A DNA stretch of 58,698 nucleotides from the IMG/VR virus record IMGVR_UViG_3300029827_000002, positions 1-58,698 of that record; one strand, written 5' to 3'. Positions 7,748-18,000 of this stretch are shown one piece after another (the first letter of the stretch is position 1; each line of letters opens with the position of its first letter). Both the position numbers and the translations under genes were made by a program. The notes beneath the pieces are model-generated. The model saw only the letters and a program-made list of their open reading frames with translations, searched no databases and was not told the DNA's origin. This stretch comes from a virus.

Positions 7748-8867
7748 TAGTTTTTTCCTCCTTCTTTTCCTGCTTTTTTTCATTAGTTTTTTGCGTTTTA
7801 TTAGTTTCTTTTTTATTATCATTATCTTTGTCGGTCTTTTTATTATCTTTGATTTCAGAGCTATTTTTATCAGTTTTTTGACTATCTTCTTTCTTATATT
7901 CCATTTCAATTATTTTTTCATCTTTATTATTATTATTATTATTATTATTTTCTTCTTTCTTTTTTAATTTAAGTTGAATAGTTTGTTTTATACCTAAAAT
8001 AATAGTATCAACCATATTTTTAGGTATATTTGATATTGTAGTGTTTTCTTTTAATTGACCTCTTTTAATCAATACGTTTATAACATATTCAATAATTTTA
8101 TATTCTTCTTCAGATGATAAATTATTATTATTAGGGTCCATAGCCTTGTAAAACTGCTCTATATCGTTTTTATCAGCAAACAAAGGTTTTGGATCTTTTT
8201 TATTTTTATTTTTATCATCTATATTTTTATCATCTAAAGGAATATCAATAACATTTTCTGGATTTGTTTCGACTCCTATTTCTTCAGAGCTATATACTCC
8301 TTTGAAATCCTTTGTAAATAACTTTCTAGCTCCTGAAGCTATAGCACATTTTACAATCATGGTTGCGGGCATTTCTGCCCAATTTTTTAATGGTTTTGTT
8401 TTTTGACTTTTTTTATCATAATATTCTTTATAAAACTCAGAAAACGTAACACTCCATTCAAATTCTATTTTCCAATCGCTACGTTGTGCCTTGAACCATG
8501 CCCCAACTATCTGTTCGCCATGGTTTTTAAGATAAAATGTTCCTGTTCTTTCAGTCACATTATTATCTTTTAACAAAATTAGTCCCGCCTTCCATCCTTC
8601 GCATAGAGGATGTTCGTCAAGTCTGTTAGTAAAAACATCAATACCAACAACCATTTGGACATTATCGCCAAATTTGATCAGATGGGCCTCACCAAGAAAT
8701 GGATTTAACTTCTGATATTGACACAATTTAATAAATGAATATATTTCCATTTCGGTAAAATCTTTGCCTTTAGCGATTACATTTCTTACTATATCCAAAC
8801 TTAATTGGACGTTTCCATTTTCACTTTCATAAGTTACGTTACAAGCTTTAATTAAATTATTATTCAT
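7722..8867 (-). CDS. recT: RecT/Bet-type single-strand annealing protein
   Basis: A 381-residue protein whose first ~210 residues match the Bet/RecT group: FIKLCQYQKLNPFLGEAHLIKF, VVGIDVFTNR, EMPATMIVKCAIASGARK and FKGVYSSEEIG. It anneals complementary strands in phage recombination. The C-terminal ~150 residues are a low-complexity Lys/Asn/Glu tail including eight consecutive Asn codons. No paired RecE/YqaJ exonuclease was found; the ERCC4-type or PD-(D/E)XK proteins might stand in. The operon continues into the AbrB-like gene. Confidence 0.92.
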   Translation of the reverse strand: MNNNLIKACNVTYESENGNVQLSLDIVRNVIAKGKDFTEMEIYSFIKLCQYQKLNPFLGEAHLIKFGDNVQMVVGIDVFTNRLDEHPLCEGWKAGLILLKDNNVTERTGTFYLKNHGEQIVGAWFKAQRSDWKIEFEWSVTFSEFYKEYYDKKSQKTKPLKNWAEMPATMIVKCAIASGARKLFTKDFKGVYSSEEIGVETNPENVIDIPLDDKNIDDKNKNKKDPKPLFADKNDIEQFYKAMDPNNNNLSSEEEYKIIEYVINVLIKRGQLKENTTISNIPKNMVDTIILGIKQTIQLKLKKKEENNNNNNNNKDEKIIEMEYKKEDSQKTDKNSSEIKDNKKTDKDNDNKKETNKTQKTNEKKQEKKEEKTNEKDKTKK

Positions 8868-8900
8868 ATTCTTTCTCCCTTCAAGCCTTTATTTAACTAT

Positions 8901-8929
8901 ATTATATAATAAAAATATAAAAATGTATA
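8901..8929 (-). promoter_or_regulatory. recT promoter overlapping an operator
   Basis: On the minus strand TATACA (8924-8929), 17 bp, TATAAT (8901-8906). The -35 box lies inside the 18-bp palindrome at 8920-8937, which suggests repression. Confidence 0.65.
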
Positions 8930-8937
8930 TACATTTT
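8920..8937. promoter_or_regulatory. 18-bp perfect palindrome, likely operator
   Basis: AAAATGTATATACATTTT is perfectly symmetric and sits in the divergent region between recT (minus) and the RHH gene at 9010 (plus). RHH dimers bind such sites, so the neighbour at 9010 is a natural candidate binder (inference). Confidence 0.8.
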
Positions 8938-8961
8938 AGTAAAATAGTTTAATAGTTTTAT

Positions 8962-8990
8962 TTGACTAATATGTAAAATAGCTTTATAAT
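8962..8990 (+). promoter_or_regulatory. Promoter of the RHH-lysin operon
   Basis: TTGACT (8962-8967), 17 bp, TATAAT (8985-8990). The transcript would start at about 8996, immediately before the GGAGGTG ribosome site. Confidence 0.88.
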
Positions 8991-9009
8991 TACGGTGGAG
9001 GTGATTTTC

Positions 9010-9198
9010 TTGACAAAAGAAAAAGAAACAACTTCGCTAAATGTGCAAATTGAAGATGATTTATATATTGAATTTAAACTTATTTGTACTAGAAATAAAC
9101 TTAAAATAAAAAATGAAGTAAAAAAAGCTATAGAATTATATATAAAAAATTATGAGAAAGGAGAATTTCAAAAAATTGTTAATAATGAAAATAAATGA
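9010..9198 (+). CDS. Ribbon-helix-helix regulator, 62 aa
   Basis: Start TTG 9010 is chosen because GGAGG lies 8 bases before it; an in-frame GTG at 8995 overlaps that site. The product has the RHH pattern: strand TTSLNVQIEDDLYIEFKLI, then helices with NEVKKAIELYIKNYEKG. It is the first gene behind a strong promoter and next to an 18-bp palindrome, so it is a likely autoregulator that may also control recT. Confidence 0.78.
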   Translation: MTKEKETTSLNVQIEDDLYIEFKLICTRNKLKIKNEVKKAIELYIKNYEKGEFQKIVNNENK

Positions 9199-9499
9199 TA
9201 GTTTATTTAATATTTTAAATTCCTTAGTTATTCCAATATACATAGTATTATTAATTTCATCTTTTTTATTTGTTGTTTCTAAATTTTTAAAAGCAATATT
9301 TGAAATTGATAAATTTAGAAACAAAACTAAATCATTAGTTAAAGACATGGATGAAGCTTATAAATTCATGAACGAAACAATTCATCTATTTAAGCATAAT
9401 CAAAAAAAAATGTCTGAAGAAATGAAGATAATCTCAGAAACAATGGAAAAAATTAAAGTAAGATTAGAAAACTATCTTAATTTAATTGAAAAAAAATAA
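9185..9499 (+). CDS. Membrane-anchored coiled-coil protein
   Basis: The start is ATG 9185 or TTG 9176 (GGAG lies at 9160-9163). One transmembrane segment (VIPIYIVLLISSFLFVVSKFL) is followed by a long coiled coil to the C-terminus. It sits directly before the endolysin gene. A holin-accessory, spanin-like or membrane-scaffold role is possible, but no family is recognised. Confidence 0.7.
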   Translation: MKINDSLFNILNSLVIPIYIVLLISSFLFVVSKFLKAIFEIDKFRNKTKSLVKDMDEAYKFMNETIHLFKHNQKKMSEEMKIISETMEKIKVRLENYLNLIEKK

Positions 9500-9518
9500 T
9501 GAAATGGAGGAATGAAAA

Positions 9519-10256
9519 ATGGCACATAAAATTTATTTAAGTGCTTCAACACAAGAAAATAACAAAGGTGTTGGAAATTATGGAACAGAAGAGCAAAGAA
9601 TGTTTATTCTTCGTGATTTAACCGAACAGTTAATTAAAAATGGAAATGAAGGTAACAAGTTCGACATCAAAAAGAATAGTAATAAAAGTTCTTCACTAAC
9701 TGCAATAGTAAATGCTTCTAACAATTTCAAAGCAGACACTCATTGGGCGTTTCATACCAATGCAGGTGGCGGCAGAGGTTGTGAGGTTTATTATTCATAT
9801 CTTAATACAACTAATAAAGGTAAAAAAGCGGCTACACTATGGTATAATGAAATTTCCCCAATTACTCCGACATCTGATCGAGGTGTAAAAAAGGACAATA
9901 CAGTATATTCAACGGGTTTTTATGAATTAAGAGCTACAACAGCCATTACAGTATTATGTGAGTTTATATTTCATGATAATATAAGTGATGTAAATTATTT
10001 TCTTGCAAATATATCTAAATTTGCATTAGGAACAGCCAAAGCAATTTATAAGTATTATGGTTATACATATAAATCGAAAAATGATGTTAAAGATGATATA
10101 AAAAAATATGATGGTATTTTAAAAATTGCATATGATAATGGCTGGTTTACTGGAAAAGATTATAAAGAATCAACTAATGTTGATTTTGGTAAACTTTGTT
10201 GGATACTTAAACAGTATGAAGAAAATTACTTAAATAAATTATATGAGAAAAAATAA
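9519..10256 (+). CDS. N-acetylmuramoyl-L-alanine amidase endolysin
   Basis: A 245-residue Amidase_3-type lysin that would cut the amide between MurNAc and the stem peptide. The N-terminus KIYLSASTQENNKGVGNYGT with E24 matches the IYLSPSTQ group found in clostridial and Listeria phage lysins. This group lacks the usual first Zn histidine motif; HWAFHTNA and CEFIFHD supply the other metal/catalytic residues. A shorter C-terminal part (about 190-245) could be a wall-binding helical domain. The ribosome site is GGAGGAATG. It argues for a Gram-positive, probably clostridial host. Confidence 0.92.
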   Translation: MAHKIYLSASTQENNKGVGNYGTEEQRMFILRDLTEQLIKNGNEGNKFDIKKNSNKSSSLTAIVNASNNFKADTHWAFHTNAGGGRGCEVYYSYLNTTNKGKKAATLWYNEISPITPTSDRGVKKDNTVYSTGFYELRATTAITVLCEFIFHDNISDVNYFLANISKFALGTAKAIYKYYGYTYKSKNDVKDDIKKYDGILKIAYDNGWFTGKDYKESTNVDFGKLCWILKQYEENYLNKLYEKK

Positions 10257-10266
10257 AATAAATATT

Positions 10267-10294
10267 AAAACGAGGAATAATTATTCCTCGTTTT
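10267..10294. terminator. Bidirectional terminator between lysin and holin
   Basis: A 28-bp perfect palindrome (AAAACGAGGAATAA and its complement) with T-runs on both sides separates convergent transcripts. Confidence 0.92.
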
Positions 10295-10300
10295 TTTATA

Positions 10301-10492
10301 TCATACTTTTTTTTCTTTGAAATCAGTTAATAAAAACCCACCAGATGCAATTAATGATAATATTATACTCACAATATTATCTATATTATCATTATTAATT
10401 TTTATCACATTACTTTCATTTAAGATAAGCAATATTAAGGTAACTAAGGAAGCTATAAATTTTTTATTTTTCAAAATATTTTTTATTTTCAT
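10301..10492 (-). CDS. Small holin-like membrane protein, 63 aa
   Basis: Two hydrophobic segments (FIASLVTLILLILNES and IVSIILSLIASGGFLLTDF) with a basic N-terminus and charged C-terminus, the layout of small Gram-positive phage holins. It is the last gene of the tail operon and lies opposite the endolysin. The ribosome site is GAAAGGA. It would permeabilise the membrane for the amidase. Confidence 0.8.
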   Translation of the reverse strand: MKIKNILKNKKFIASLVTLILLILNESNVIKINNDNIDNIVSIILSLIASGGFLLTDFKEKKV

Positions 10493-10496
10493 ATAA

Positions 10497-10787
10497 TCAT
10501 CCTTTCAATATAACTTCAATCAATTTTTTAAGCTTATCAATCAAACCAATCAAACTACCGCCTATTGCTCCAAACATTATACCTAAAGCAGTAAACTTTC
10601 TAATACTAATATTTTCTTTAGATTTTATATTACAATCTTCTTTAGTAACAAAATTTGATATTTGAATCTCAATTTTATCTGTCTTTTCAGAAATATGTTT
10701 TATTAATTGAGTATTATTATTTTCAATTTTCTTATCCACTTTTTCAAGAATATCAATAACTTTAATTAATAATTCGTCTTGTCTCAT
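10497..10787 (-). CDS. XhlA-like holin partner
   Basis: 96 residues: a helical/coiled-coil N-terminus (residues 1-60) and one C-terminal transmembrane stretch (TALGIMFGAIGGSLIGLI), then a basic tail. This is the topology of haemolysin XhlA proteins, which pair with holins. It is four bases upstream of the holin gene. Confidence 0.75.
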   Translation of the reverse strand: MRQDELLIKVIDILEKVDKKIENNNTQLIKHISEKTDKIEIQISNFVTKEDCNIKSKENISIRKFTALGIMFGAIGGSLIGLIDKLKKLIEVILKG

Positions 10788-10842
10788 TTTGTTTACCCTC
10801 TATTTTGTTTTTATAAAATATTTATGTCTATATAATTAATTT

Positions 10843-12624
10843 TTACTTTATCATTTTTATAGGAGTAATTTCCATATATGTTCCTAAATAACCGACTGTA
10901 ATTACAGAACCAGCAGCAAATTGACCTATTTGTAATTGTATTTTTCCGCCTGTTTCTCCACTTATTATACTAAAATTTTCTTGAATATTTGCAGTTCTAC
11001 TTCCTGCCGCTGCTAAACCATAACTTGCAATAACAGATGGATAATATTGGGTCAATTTTACTTCTGTCTCATGTGCATTCGTTGAATTTATAGCAGGGCC
11101 AATTACATTTCTTAATGTTATATATTCACAATTAGTCAATGTCCACGCTGTTTTTATGTCTGTAGTATCATTTGAACATTTAGCCATTAAATATAATGAA
11201 ACTTTATAAGCTTGGTTTGGCTTTAAATACATATATAAATCATTATCATTCGCTAAACTTGTTGAATTAAATAATTGATCCTCCTTTTTTCTAATTAGCA
11301 TTGATATATTATCACTTGCTAAATGGATTTGATTAAGGCTATTAGATATCGCAAAATCTGTTAAAATGCCAAAACTTAAATCATTTGATACTCCTAAATA
11401 TATATCCCCAGGAGAACTAAAAGTTGATTCATATTCGCAAATACATAATATTTCACCTTTTTTATAACATATTGCCCTTAATGTATCATTTTGTTTTTCA
11501 AAAAATATAATAACTTCTTCTTGTTTATCTAATGAATTTATAAATGCATATGTTGTATCAACTGGAGCTCCACCATTTGCAACACTTAAATATAATGTAT
11601 CACCAGTCACATAAACTTGTGCATAATGTGTTGAATCTATATAGAATGTAATTGATGGTAATTCACCAGCTTCCTTGCATATAAATATAAATTTTGAAAG
11701 AAAACAATTTACATTTTCATATATTAACATTCCATTTTTATGATTACCTGGAGTAAGTGGCGTTTCAAAATTTGGAGGATTAATCTTTATAATTCCTAAC
11801 TTTTGTACTTCTTGACCAATATCATTAACAATCGTCCATACTGGATATGTTTGCGAAAATTTATTTTGCCAATCTGAAGATATTCCCAAATATTTTTGAA
11901 AAGCATTAAAATAAGTTGAAGTATCTGGATCATGCCTAACCATTTGCATATATTGGAAAATAGCATATTCATTTTGATAACCAGCATTATAATCAAATTG
12001 TATTTGCCAGAAGTCTATATTATTCCAATTTGGTGCTCCTGCCCAAACAAAAAAATCAGATTTTTTCGCCCAAGCTACATTCCAGCCAGTATCAAATGCC
12101 CATGCATCCACTTCAAAATCATATTCATAAGTACTTGCGATTGAAGTATCACCAATATTTAAATATAAATATCCTCCTGAATATGCATCAATGTTTGATA
12201 TATAGAACATTATAAAAATAAAATCATCCGTAGTTGATACACTTCCATCTAAAAATTCTGTTAAATTAACCGCATCAATATTATGTGCAAAATCAAAATA
12301 ATCCGCAGTTGCTATTGGAATTAAAGATTTTAAAGCTATTTCGCCTAAAACAGCATTACCACTATATATTGAATCATTTGATAATGTTCCAGTTGGATCA
12401 TTATTTATATAAACAGAATAATCAGCTTGAAAATTATCAATATCTTTTGTGTTTCTTTTTCTAAAATACTGCAAATATTCGTCAAGTTTAAAACTTGCAC
12501 TTCTAGCCAATTCCTTGTCAGCTAAATTTACAACTCCTTCTAGAGCATTTAAATTAGCTGCATTGATTGGAGGAGATGCTCCATCATTGAAAGTTATTTC
12601 TGAAAAATCATTAAAAGCAGTCAT
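10843..12624 (-). CDS. Probable tail fibre / receptor-binding or baseplate protein
   Basis: A 593-residue protein at the distal end of the tail operon. The N-terminus (NDFSEITFNDGASPPINAAN) resembles the attachment region of Firmicute phage fibres (INAxNLNxLE pattern). The middle and C-terminal parts are beta-rich, aromatic-rich and contain jelly-roll-like segments that could bind carbohydrate. It has an AAGGAAGG site. Its place before the holin genes is where receptor-binding proteins usually lie. It could also be a target for the phage-encoded glycosylation enzymes (speculative). Confidence 0.75.
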   Translation of the reverse strand: MTAFNDFSEITFNDGASPPINAANLNALEGVVNLADKELARSASFKLDEYLQYFRKRNTKDIDNFQADYSVYINNDPTGTLSNDSIYSGNAVLGEIALKSLIPIATADYFDFAHNIDAVNLTEFLDGSVSTTDDFIFIMFYISNIDAYSGGYLYLNIGDTSIASTYEYDFEVDAWAFDTGWNVAWAKKSDFFVWAGAPNWNNIDFWQIQFDYNAGYQNEYAIFQYMQMVRHDPDTSTYFNAFQKYLGISSDWQNKFSQTYPVWTIVNDIGQEVQKLGIIKINPPNFETPLTPGNHKNGMLIYENVNCFLSKFIFICKEAGELPSITFYIDSTHYAQVYVTGDTLYLSVANGGAPVDTTYAFINSLDKQEEVIIFFEKQNDTLRAICYKKGEILCICEYESTFSSPGDIYLGVSNDLSFGILTDFAISNSLNQIHLASDNISMLIRKKEDQLFNSTSLANDNDLYMYLKPNQAYKVSLYLMAKCSNDTTDIKTAWTLTNCEYITLRNVIGPAINSTNAHETEVKLTQYYPSVIASYGLAAAGSRTANIQENFSIISGETGGKIQLQIGQFAAGSVITVGYLGTYMEITPIKMIK

Positions 12625-12625
12625 T

Positions 12626-12982
12626 TTAATGCTCCTTCCTTTTATTTTTTATTTCTATTGCTTCTTCTTTTGTATTTGTTGTATGGTAACTTGGTGGCTT
12701 TTTAGTCTTTTCTATTGCATTTTTTTTAACTAATGGATTAACCATTTCCATCTTATATCTGATTATGGTTATTTTTTTAGGCTCTTTTTCTTTTGGATCT
12801 TCTTTTAATTGATCTTCTTTTTTTAATTTTGGATTATCTATTTCTAATAATTCACCACTAAAATTAAGTTTATCTTTTATCTGATCAATATAATTTTTGC
12901 AAAAATTTTTATAAAATTCTTCAACATATTTGGGATCATTTATTTTATTTTTATCTATCTGAGCATCCATTTGAAAAATCAT
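12626..12982 (-). CDS. Small hydrophilic tail-region protein, 118 aa
   Basis: Charged, Lys/Glu-rich, mostly helical or disordered, with KEDPKEKEPKKITIIRYKMEM. It is preceded by AGGGGG and lies between two tail-tip genes, so it may be a fibre connector or chaperone. No family recognised. Confidence 0.65.
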   Translation of the reverse strand: MIFQMDAQIDKNKINDPKYVEEFYKNFCKNYIDQIKDKLNFSGELLEIDNPKLKKEDQLKEDPKEKEPKKITIIRYKMEMVNPLVKKNAIEKTKKPPSYHTTNTKEEAIEIKNKRKEH

Positions 12983-12987
12983 TGTTT

Positions 12988-13506
12988 CTACCCCCTTGTA
13001 AATTCATCTTCACGAATAAAATTTATTTGTTCGGTCGCAGTTTTTGATTCTACAGGGTTTAAAACTATTCGACTAATCATTAACCCTGTATCTTTTCCAC
13101 TACCTTCTGTCCAATTTATGGATTGACTTCCACAGAAGAACCCAATTTCTTTAATTGTTACAATTCCGCTCAAGTCTGTAGGCTCAGTGTCAAGTAATAT
13201 TGCTGTAGATGTTACAATTCCAGTTCCTGTTTTTATTTTTGATATAATTGGAATTCTATAAACTTCGTTAACTAATGTTGTCATAGTATCTAAATTTGCG
13301 GTATTATCATCGCCAATTGCAACATGCTTTAACAATAAGTCAGTCTCTCCGTCACCATAAAGAGCTTTTATTACTTCATCTAAAGCACTATTCATCAATC
13401 GATTAAAGATAAGCCTATTTGTTATAATTTTTCCTGTTATCATATCTTTCTTTATTAATCTAAGTTTTCCGACCCATCCATGATTTTCTTTTATTTTTAT
13501 CATCAT
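12988..13506 (-). CDS. Tail fibre/collar-like structural protein, 172 aa
   Basis: This protein carries LLLKHVAIGDDNTANLDTMT and TTLVNEVYRIPI, features seen in phage tail-collar fibre N-termini, where a conserved GxG..A..... LxxEvyR motif recurs (recall). It lies between the tail hub protein and the fibre gene. The ribosome site is GAGGTGAT. Confidence 0.72.
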   Translation of the reverse strand: MMIKIKENHGWVGKLRLIKKDMITGKIITNRLIFNRLMNSALDEVIKALYGDGETDLLLKHVAIGDDNTANLDTMTTLVNEVYRIPIISKIKTGTGIVTSTAILLDTEPTDLSGIVTIKEIGFFCGSQSINWTEGSGKDTGLMISRIVLNPVESKTATEQINFIREDEFTRG

Positions 13507-13522
13507 ATCATATCACCTCTCT

Positions 13523-15070
13523 TTAATCGTATTCAGTCCTAGTTGTATCAATAGTTCCAGGGAATAATAAATTTGATGGATAAAGTCCACCAGGATCATC
13601 TTCAGGGTATAAACAATCAAGCTTAGTAATAACAACAGTTCCAGCCCATTCTTGTTCCTCGTTTATGTTGTAAGACTTTTCAACAAGTGCATCTTCTCTT
13701 AAAGTAAATTCTTTAGTTTTCGCCATCCATTCTTTGAAAAAATTAACGAATCCACCAATTTGAGTACCATCTACAAATGTTGCACTTCGTAAAAGCGGCA
13801 AGTTATTTCCAACATCTTCAATTTTTAAGTTTCTTACTAAATATCCCCCACCTTCTGAAGTCAAAGAATTAATGCCGAAGTTTGGAAAAATCGTATCGCA
13901 AATTTGACCATTTTTCCAGTTATGATTATATGAAGCTAACATTATTTTATTTGCCACGCTTGAATATCTATCCAATAATGCTTGTGCTTTTTCTTCTCCA
14001 ATCAATATACCTTCAATACTTGCTCCACTTTCTACATCTTCGTACAATCCCGAACCACCTTCGATTGTCTTTCTTTCATTTATAGAATCTTCATCCTCTT
14101 TAACCACATCAATTGAATATTGTCCAAAATATTTCAGGACTAAAAATTGTCCAGTTGTAAGAGCTTCTTGATCTTGATCTTGTGTAATTGTATTTTCAGC
14201 TTTTGACCAATACCAATACATGTCAGAATCCAATCCATTAATTCCGACATATCTAGGATCGACTAAATCTTCATCTCGTGGATTATTTTTATATCTTTCT
14301 ATAGTAATATATATTTTAGGTTTATTATTTAATTTAAATCTTACATAGTAACTTCTATTATCATCTGGGTTTGGATTTGCTGTCTCTGTTAATTCATCTG
14401 TTACGGCTTTTACACTCTTAAGGATTTGTTTATTTCTTAATTCTGAAATATCCTGTCCGATTTTTAAACTTCTCCATAAATAATTTGTATTTTCTCTAAT
14501 TTCTGGCCCTATATTAATTGTTCTATCATCAAGGTAAAACTTTTTATTTGCATCAATATACCATTGCCATCCTATAAGATCGACAAGCTCATTGAATAAA
14601 GTGGAGCAATAAACATATGGACAATTAACCGATATTTCGTTTAATGTTTCATCAATAGAATCATCATCATACCAAATTCCATCCTCTGCTAAATAATTGT
14701 CAATTACATCTTTTATTAAATCTGAAATCTTTAATTTGGGATACGATTCATTAACAAGTCTTCTATCACAAATCTCGTTATAGTCTACACAAGTAATTGA
14801 TTGAAGTGTTGTTGGTTTTTGATTAATTTTTTCAATGTCTGGAGTATCAATTTTACCACCATAAATTAATGTTCCATTTTCCCATACTTTTACATCTTTT
14901 CCGCAAACAGATTGAAAATAAAATAAATTACCTGTTAAATTTTCATCAATTAGATTAAAACTAAGTACTCCACGAGTGCCAGTTTCATCATAACTAATAT
15001 TTAGACTTTTACTTTCAACTTTTACTCCTGAAGGCAAAAATTGATTATCAATCTTTAAAACAAATGACAT
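13523..15070 (-). CDS. Tail hub / prophage tail endopeptidase-like protein
   Basis: A 515-residue structural protein following the tape measure. The N-terminus LKIDNQFLPSGVKVES and the segments SITCVDYNEICDRRL and YIDANKKFYLDD resemble the gp27-like/Gp37-like hub proteins of Gram-positive siphophages. No separate distal tail protein (Dit) gene was found between it and the tape measure, so this protein may combine both roles. The C-terminus includes a Pro/Gly-rich linker (PEDDPGGLYPSN). Confidence 0.78.
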   Translation of the reverse strand: MSFVLKIDNQFLPSGVKVESKSLNISYDETGTRGVLSFNLIDENLTGNLFYFQSVCGKDVKVWENGTLIYGGKIDTPDIEKINQKPTTLQSITCVDYNEICDRRLVNESYPKLKISDLIKDVIDNYLAEDGIWYDDDSIDETLNEISVNCPYVYCSTLFNELVDLIGWQWYIDANKKFYLDDRTINIGPEIRENTNYLWRSLKIGQDISELRNKQILKSVKAVTDELTETANPNPDDNRSYYVRFKLNNKPKIYITIERYKNNPRDEDLVDPRYVGINGLDSDMYWYWSKAENTITQDQDQEALTTGQFLVLKYFGQYSIDVVKEDEDSINERKTIEGGSGLYEDVESGASIEGILIGEEKAQALLDRYSSVANKIMLASYNHNWKNGQICDTIFPNFGINSLTSEGGGYLVRNLKIEDVGNNLPLLRSATFVDGTQIGGFVNFFKEWMAKTKEFTLREDALVEKSYNINEEQEWAGTVVITKLDCLYPEDDPGGLYPSNLLFPGTIDTTRTEYD

Positions 15071-18000
15071 TAGAATTTACCTCCATATCTTCTTAAGACA
15101 TCTTTCATATGTCGCATGAAATCATTCATATCTTTGATTCCATTAAAATTAAAATCTCCATTAAAAGAAATACCTTGATTACTATTTGTATTCGAAGTTT
15201 GTGGAGCAATTGACTTGTTGTTTAGCATTAAATCTTTAAGGAAAAAATCTCCTACTTCTAAATTAGCTTTTGCAAGACTTTTTTTAATTGGCCCAGCAAA
15301 ATTTAATTTATCTAAATCTCTTAAAGGCCCTTCTTTTGCTGGTGAAAATGGCAATAAATCTCTTAATCTTTTAACCAAGCTTTTTAATGCTCCAATTGCC
15401 CCACTTGCTGCGGCATTAATACCGTTTTTAATTCCGTTAACGATCGCCATTCCTGAAGAATAAGCAGATGAAGCAATTCCTTTAATTTTACTTTTTATGC
15501 TGCTAACCATGCCAGAAATAGTGCTTATTGCTTTTGATTTTATGTTGCTCCATGCTGAACTAAAAGTACTTTTTATACTACTTAAAAGACTTGAAATTCC
15601 ACTTCTTAAGCTGCTTATTTTGCTTTTAACTGAACTAATTAATGAGTTTACAATATTTGAAACTGTAGATTTTATACTATTCCAAATTGAACTAAATACG
15701 TTTTTTACTGCATTAAAAACCGTTGATACATCTCTTTTAAATATATTAAAACGAGCTATTGCAAGCTGTATTAATGCACTTACAATTTTTGAAATATTAG
15801 ATTTCATGTTATTCCAAGCCGCTATGATGGCATTTATTAAAGCAATTACAATTGAGTTAGCCTTAGTTTGTAAATTTACGAAAAATTCAATAATTTTCGT
15901 AACAAATCCAAGAATAATTTCTAAAACTCTTGCTGGAAGAGTTAAAAACCATTCGATTATTGCATTAATCATATCTGGAACAATTGATCCACCAACTAGA
16001 GTTTCATATAATCCAGTGAAAAATCCAACTATTCCTTCAACAAATCCTGAAACTAAATCGATTATTGCAACAACAATATTTCCAAAGAAATCTAATATAC
16101 TATTCCACATATTTTGAAAGCTTTCATCAACTAATTTCCAATTGCCTGTAAATAGTCCGACAAATACACCTAAAGCACCGCCAATAAATGATATAACATT
16201 CATAATAGCAGCAATAACATTATCAATAGCTTTGACGATTCCGTTAAAAAGACCCACAATTATTCCAATTATTGCAGCTATAGCACCACCTATAATCATT
16301 CCAAGTCCTTTAAATAACGTAACAACTGGCCCTATTACAGCTTTTATATTTTCAAAAGCTTTTTTGATTGCATCAACATTGAATTCTTTAAATGAATTTG
16401 CGACTGTTTCTTTAACATTAGCAAAACCAGCAGCAATTACACTAACAAAACCGCCTACAGCTCCTACAATTCCATCTATAACCGTAGTTACTACATTTTT
16501 AATTGAATTAAAGGCATTCATAAATCCATCTTTAAATGAAATAATTTTATCCCTGATCTCAATCATTTTATCTCTAAATTCTACAAAGCTAATAACTGCT
16601 TGATGTATTTTTGCCATAGTCTCACTTGGAACTAAATTTTTCATGTTATTTATAAAATCTCCGAAATTGCCAGTTGCAATTCCTTTTATTAATCCCATAA
16701 GAGCTCCTTTTATACTATCTGCATTTTCTTGAATGAATTTTGCTGCTTCTCTTAATTTAGAAATAATTCCATTAAATTTTTCAAATATAGCTCCCCGAAC
16801 TTTTTCAGAACTCAACATTAATCCTACAAAAGCAGTGACAAGCCCACCAACAACACCGATTACAGCTAGAATCGGCACTGTGACTGTACTTATAATTGCA
16901 GTAAAAGCGGCTATTACAGTACTTACACCACCAATAATTCCACCTAGAACGCCAATAGCTGTGGCTATACCCACAATAATTGGTCCGATTAGTGCCGCCA
17001 TTGCTGCAAATCCAGCGACTAATTTCTGTTGAAATGGATTTAAAGAAGCAAAAGCATTTCCAACAAATTCAAAAGCTTTAACCAATGTTTCTAATACTGG
17101 AACAGCTATAGACTTTATAACATCAAAAAACTTTATTAAATTAGCTTGTAAAGCTGATAAAGCAGCATTCCATTTAAAATCTACCGTTTCGCTTGCAGCT
17201 TTAAAAGCTTTATCGAGTGATCCAGTAGAATTTTTAACAGCATCAAAAGTTTTCTTATTACCTTCAAGATTATTTCCCATTAAATCAAGTACTCCCATTA
17301 ATGCTCTAATATTTGGAAATACTCTTGCCATTGCTTCTTCTCCGTACTTATTCGTCATTTCTCGTAAATCCATAAGGGCTTGAAGCAAACCTTCTTCTTT
17401 AATTTTTTTCCTCATTTCTGAAGAACTAGTTCCCATTGCTCGAAGTTGTTCTTCAGCTTGTTTACTAGGTTTAATTAATCCAGCCATAATGCTCTTCAAC
17501 TGTGTAGCTGCTTCGGCTGCATTAGTACCTGTTTTTGTCATTGCTGCTTGTGTCGCAGCTACTTGATCAAATGTTACTCCTAACTCACTAGCAAGTGGCA
17601 ATACTGCCCCCATTGTTGCTGCTAGTTCTGCCGCCTCTGCTTTACCTTCACGAACCGCAGCTACTAAAATATCAGTTGCTTGTCCTGCACTTAAATTTTC
17701 TATTCCATAAGCATTAACCGCAGATGTTACAAGATCGGCAATGGTTTTAGTCTCTCCTAATCCTGCGGCACTTGCCTTAGCAGACTTTTTAAGAACATCT
17801 AAAGCGTCGGCTCCTCTTAATCCAGCACTTGTAACAAAAAACATTGCTTCGGCTAGTTCTTTCGGTGGCTTTGCTACTTCTGGCGACATACTTAATATGT
17901 CTCCCTTCCATGCATTAACTTGTTTCTGAGATACGCCGACAAGTCCAACGACTTTTGACATTTCCTTTTCAAAATCTTTGCCGAACTTTGCAGCGGCTAG

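Noticed and set aside
7574-7909. Long 111-aa version of the AbrB-like gene
   Set aside because: The first 54 codons overlap recT in another frame; the AAGGAGG site and domain start point to ATG 7747.
15215-17032. Plus-strand ORFs inside the tape measure gene
   Set aside because: They are antisense shadows of a long, well-motivated minus-strand gene and lack ribosome sites.
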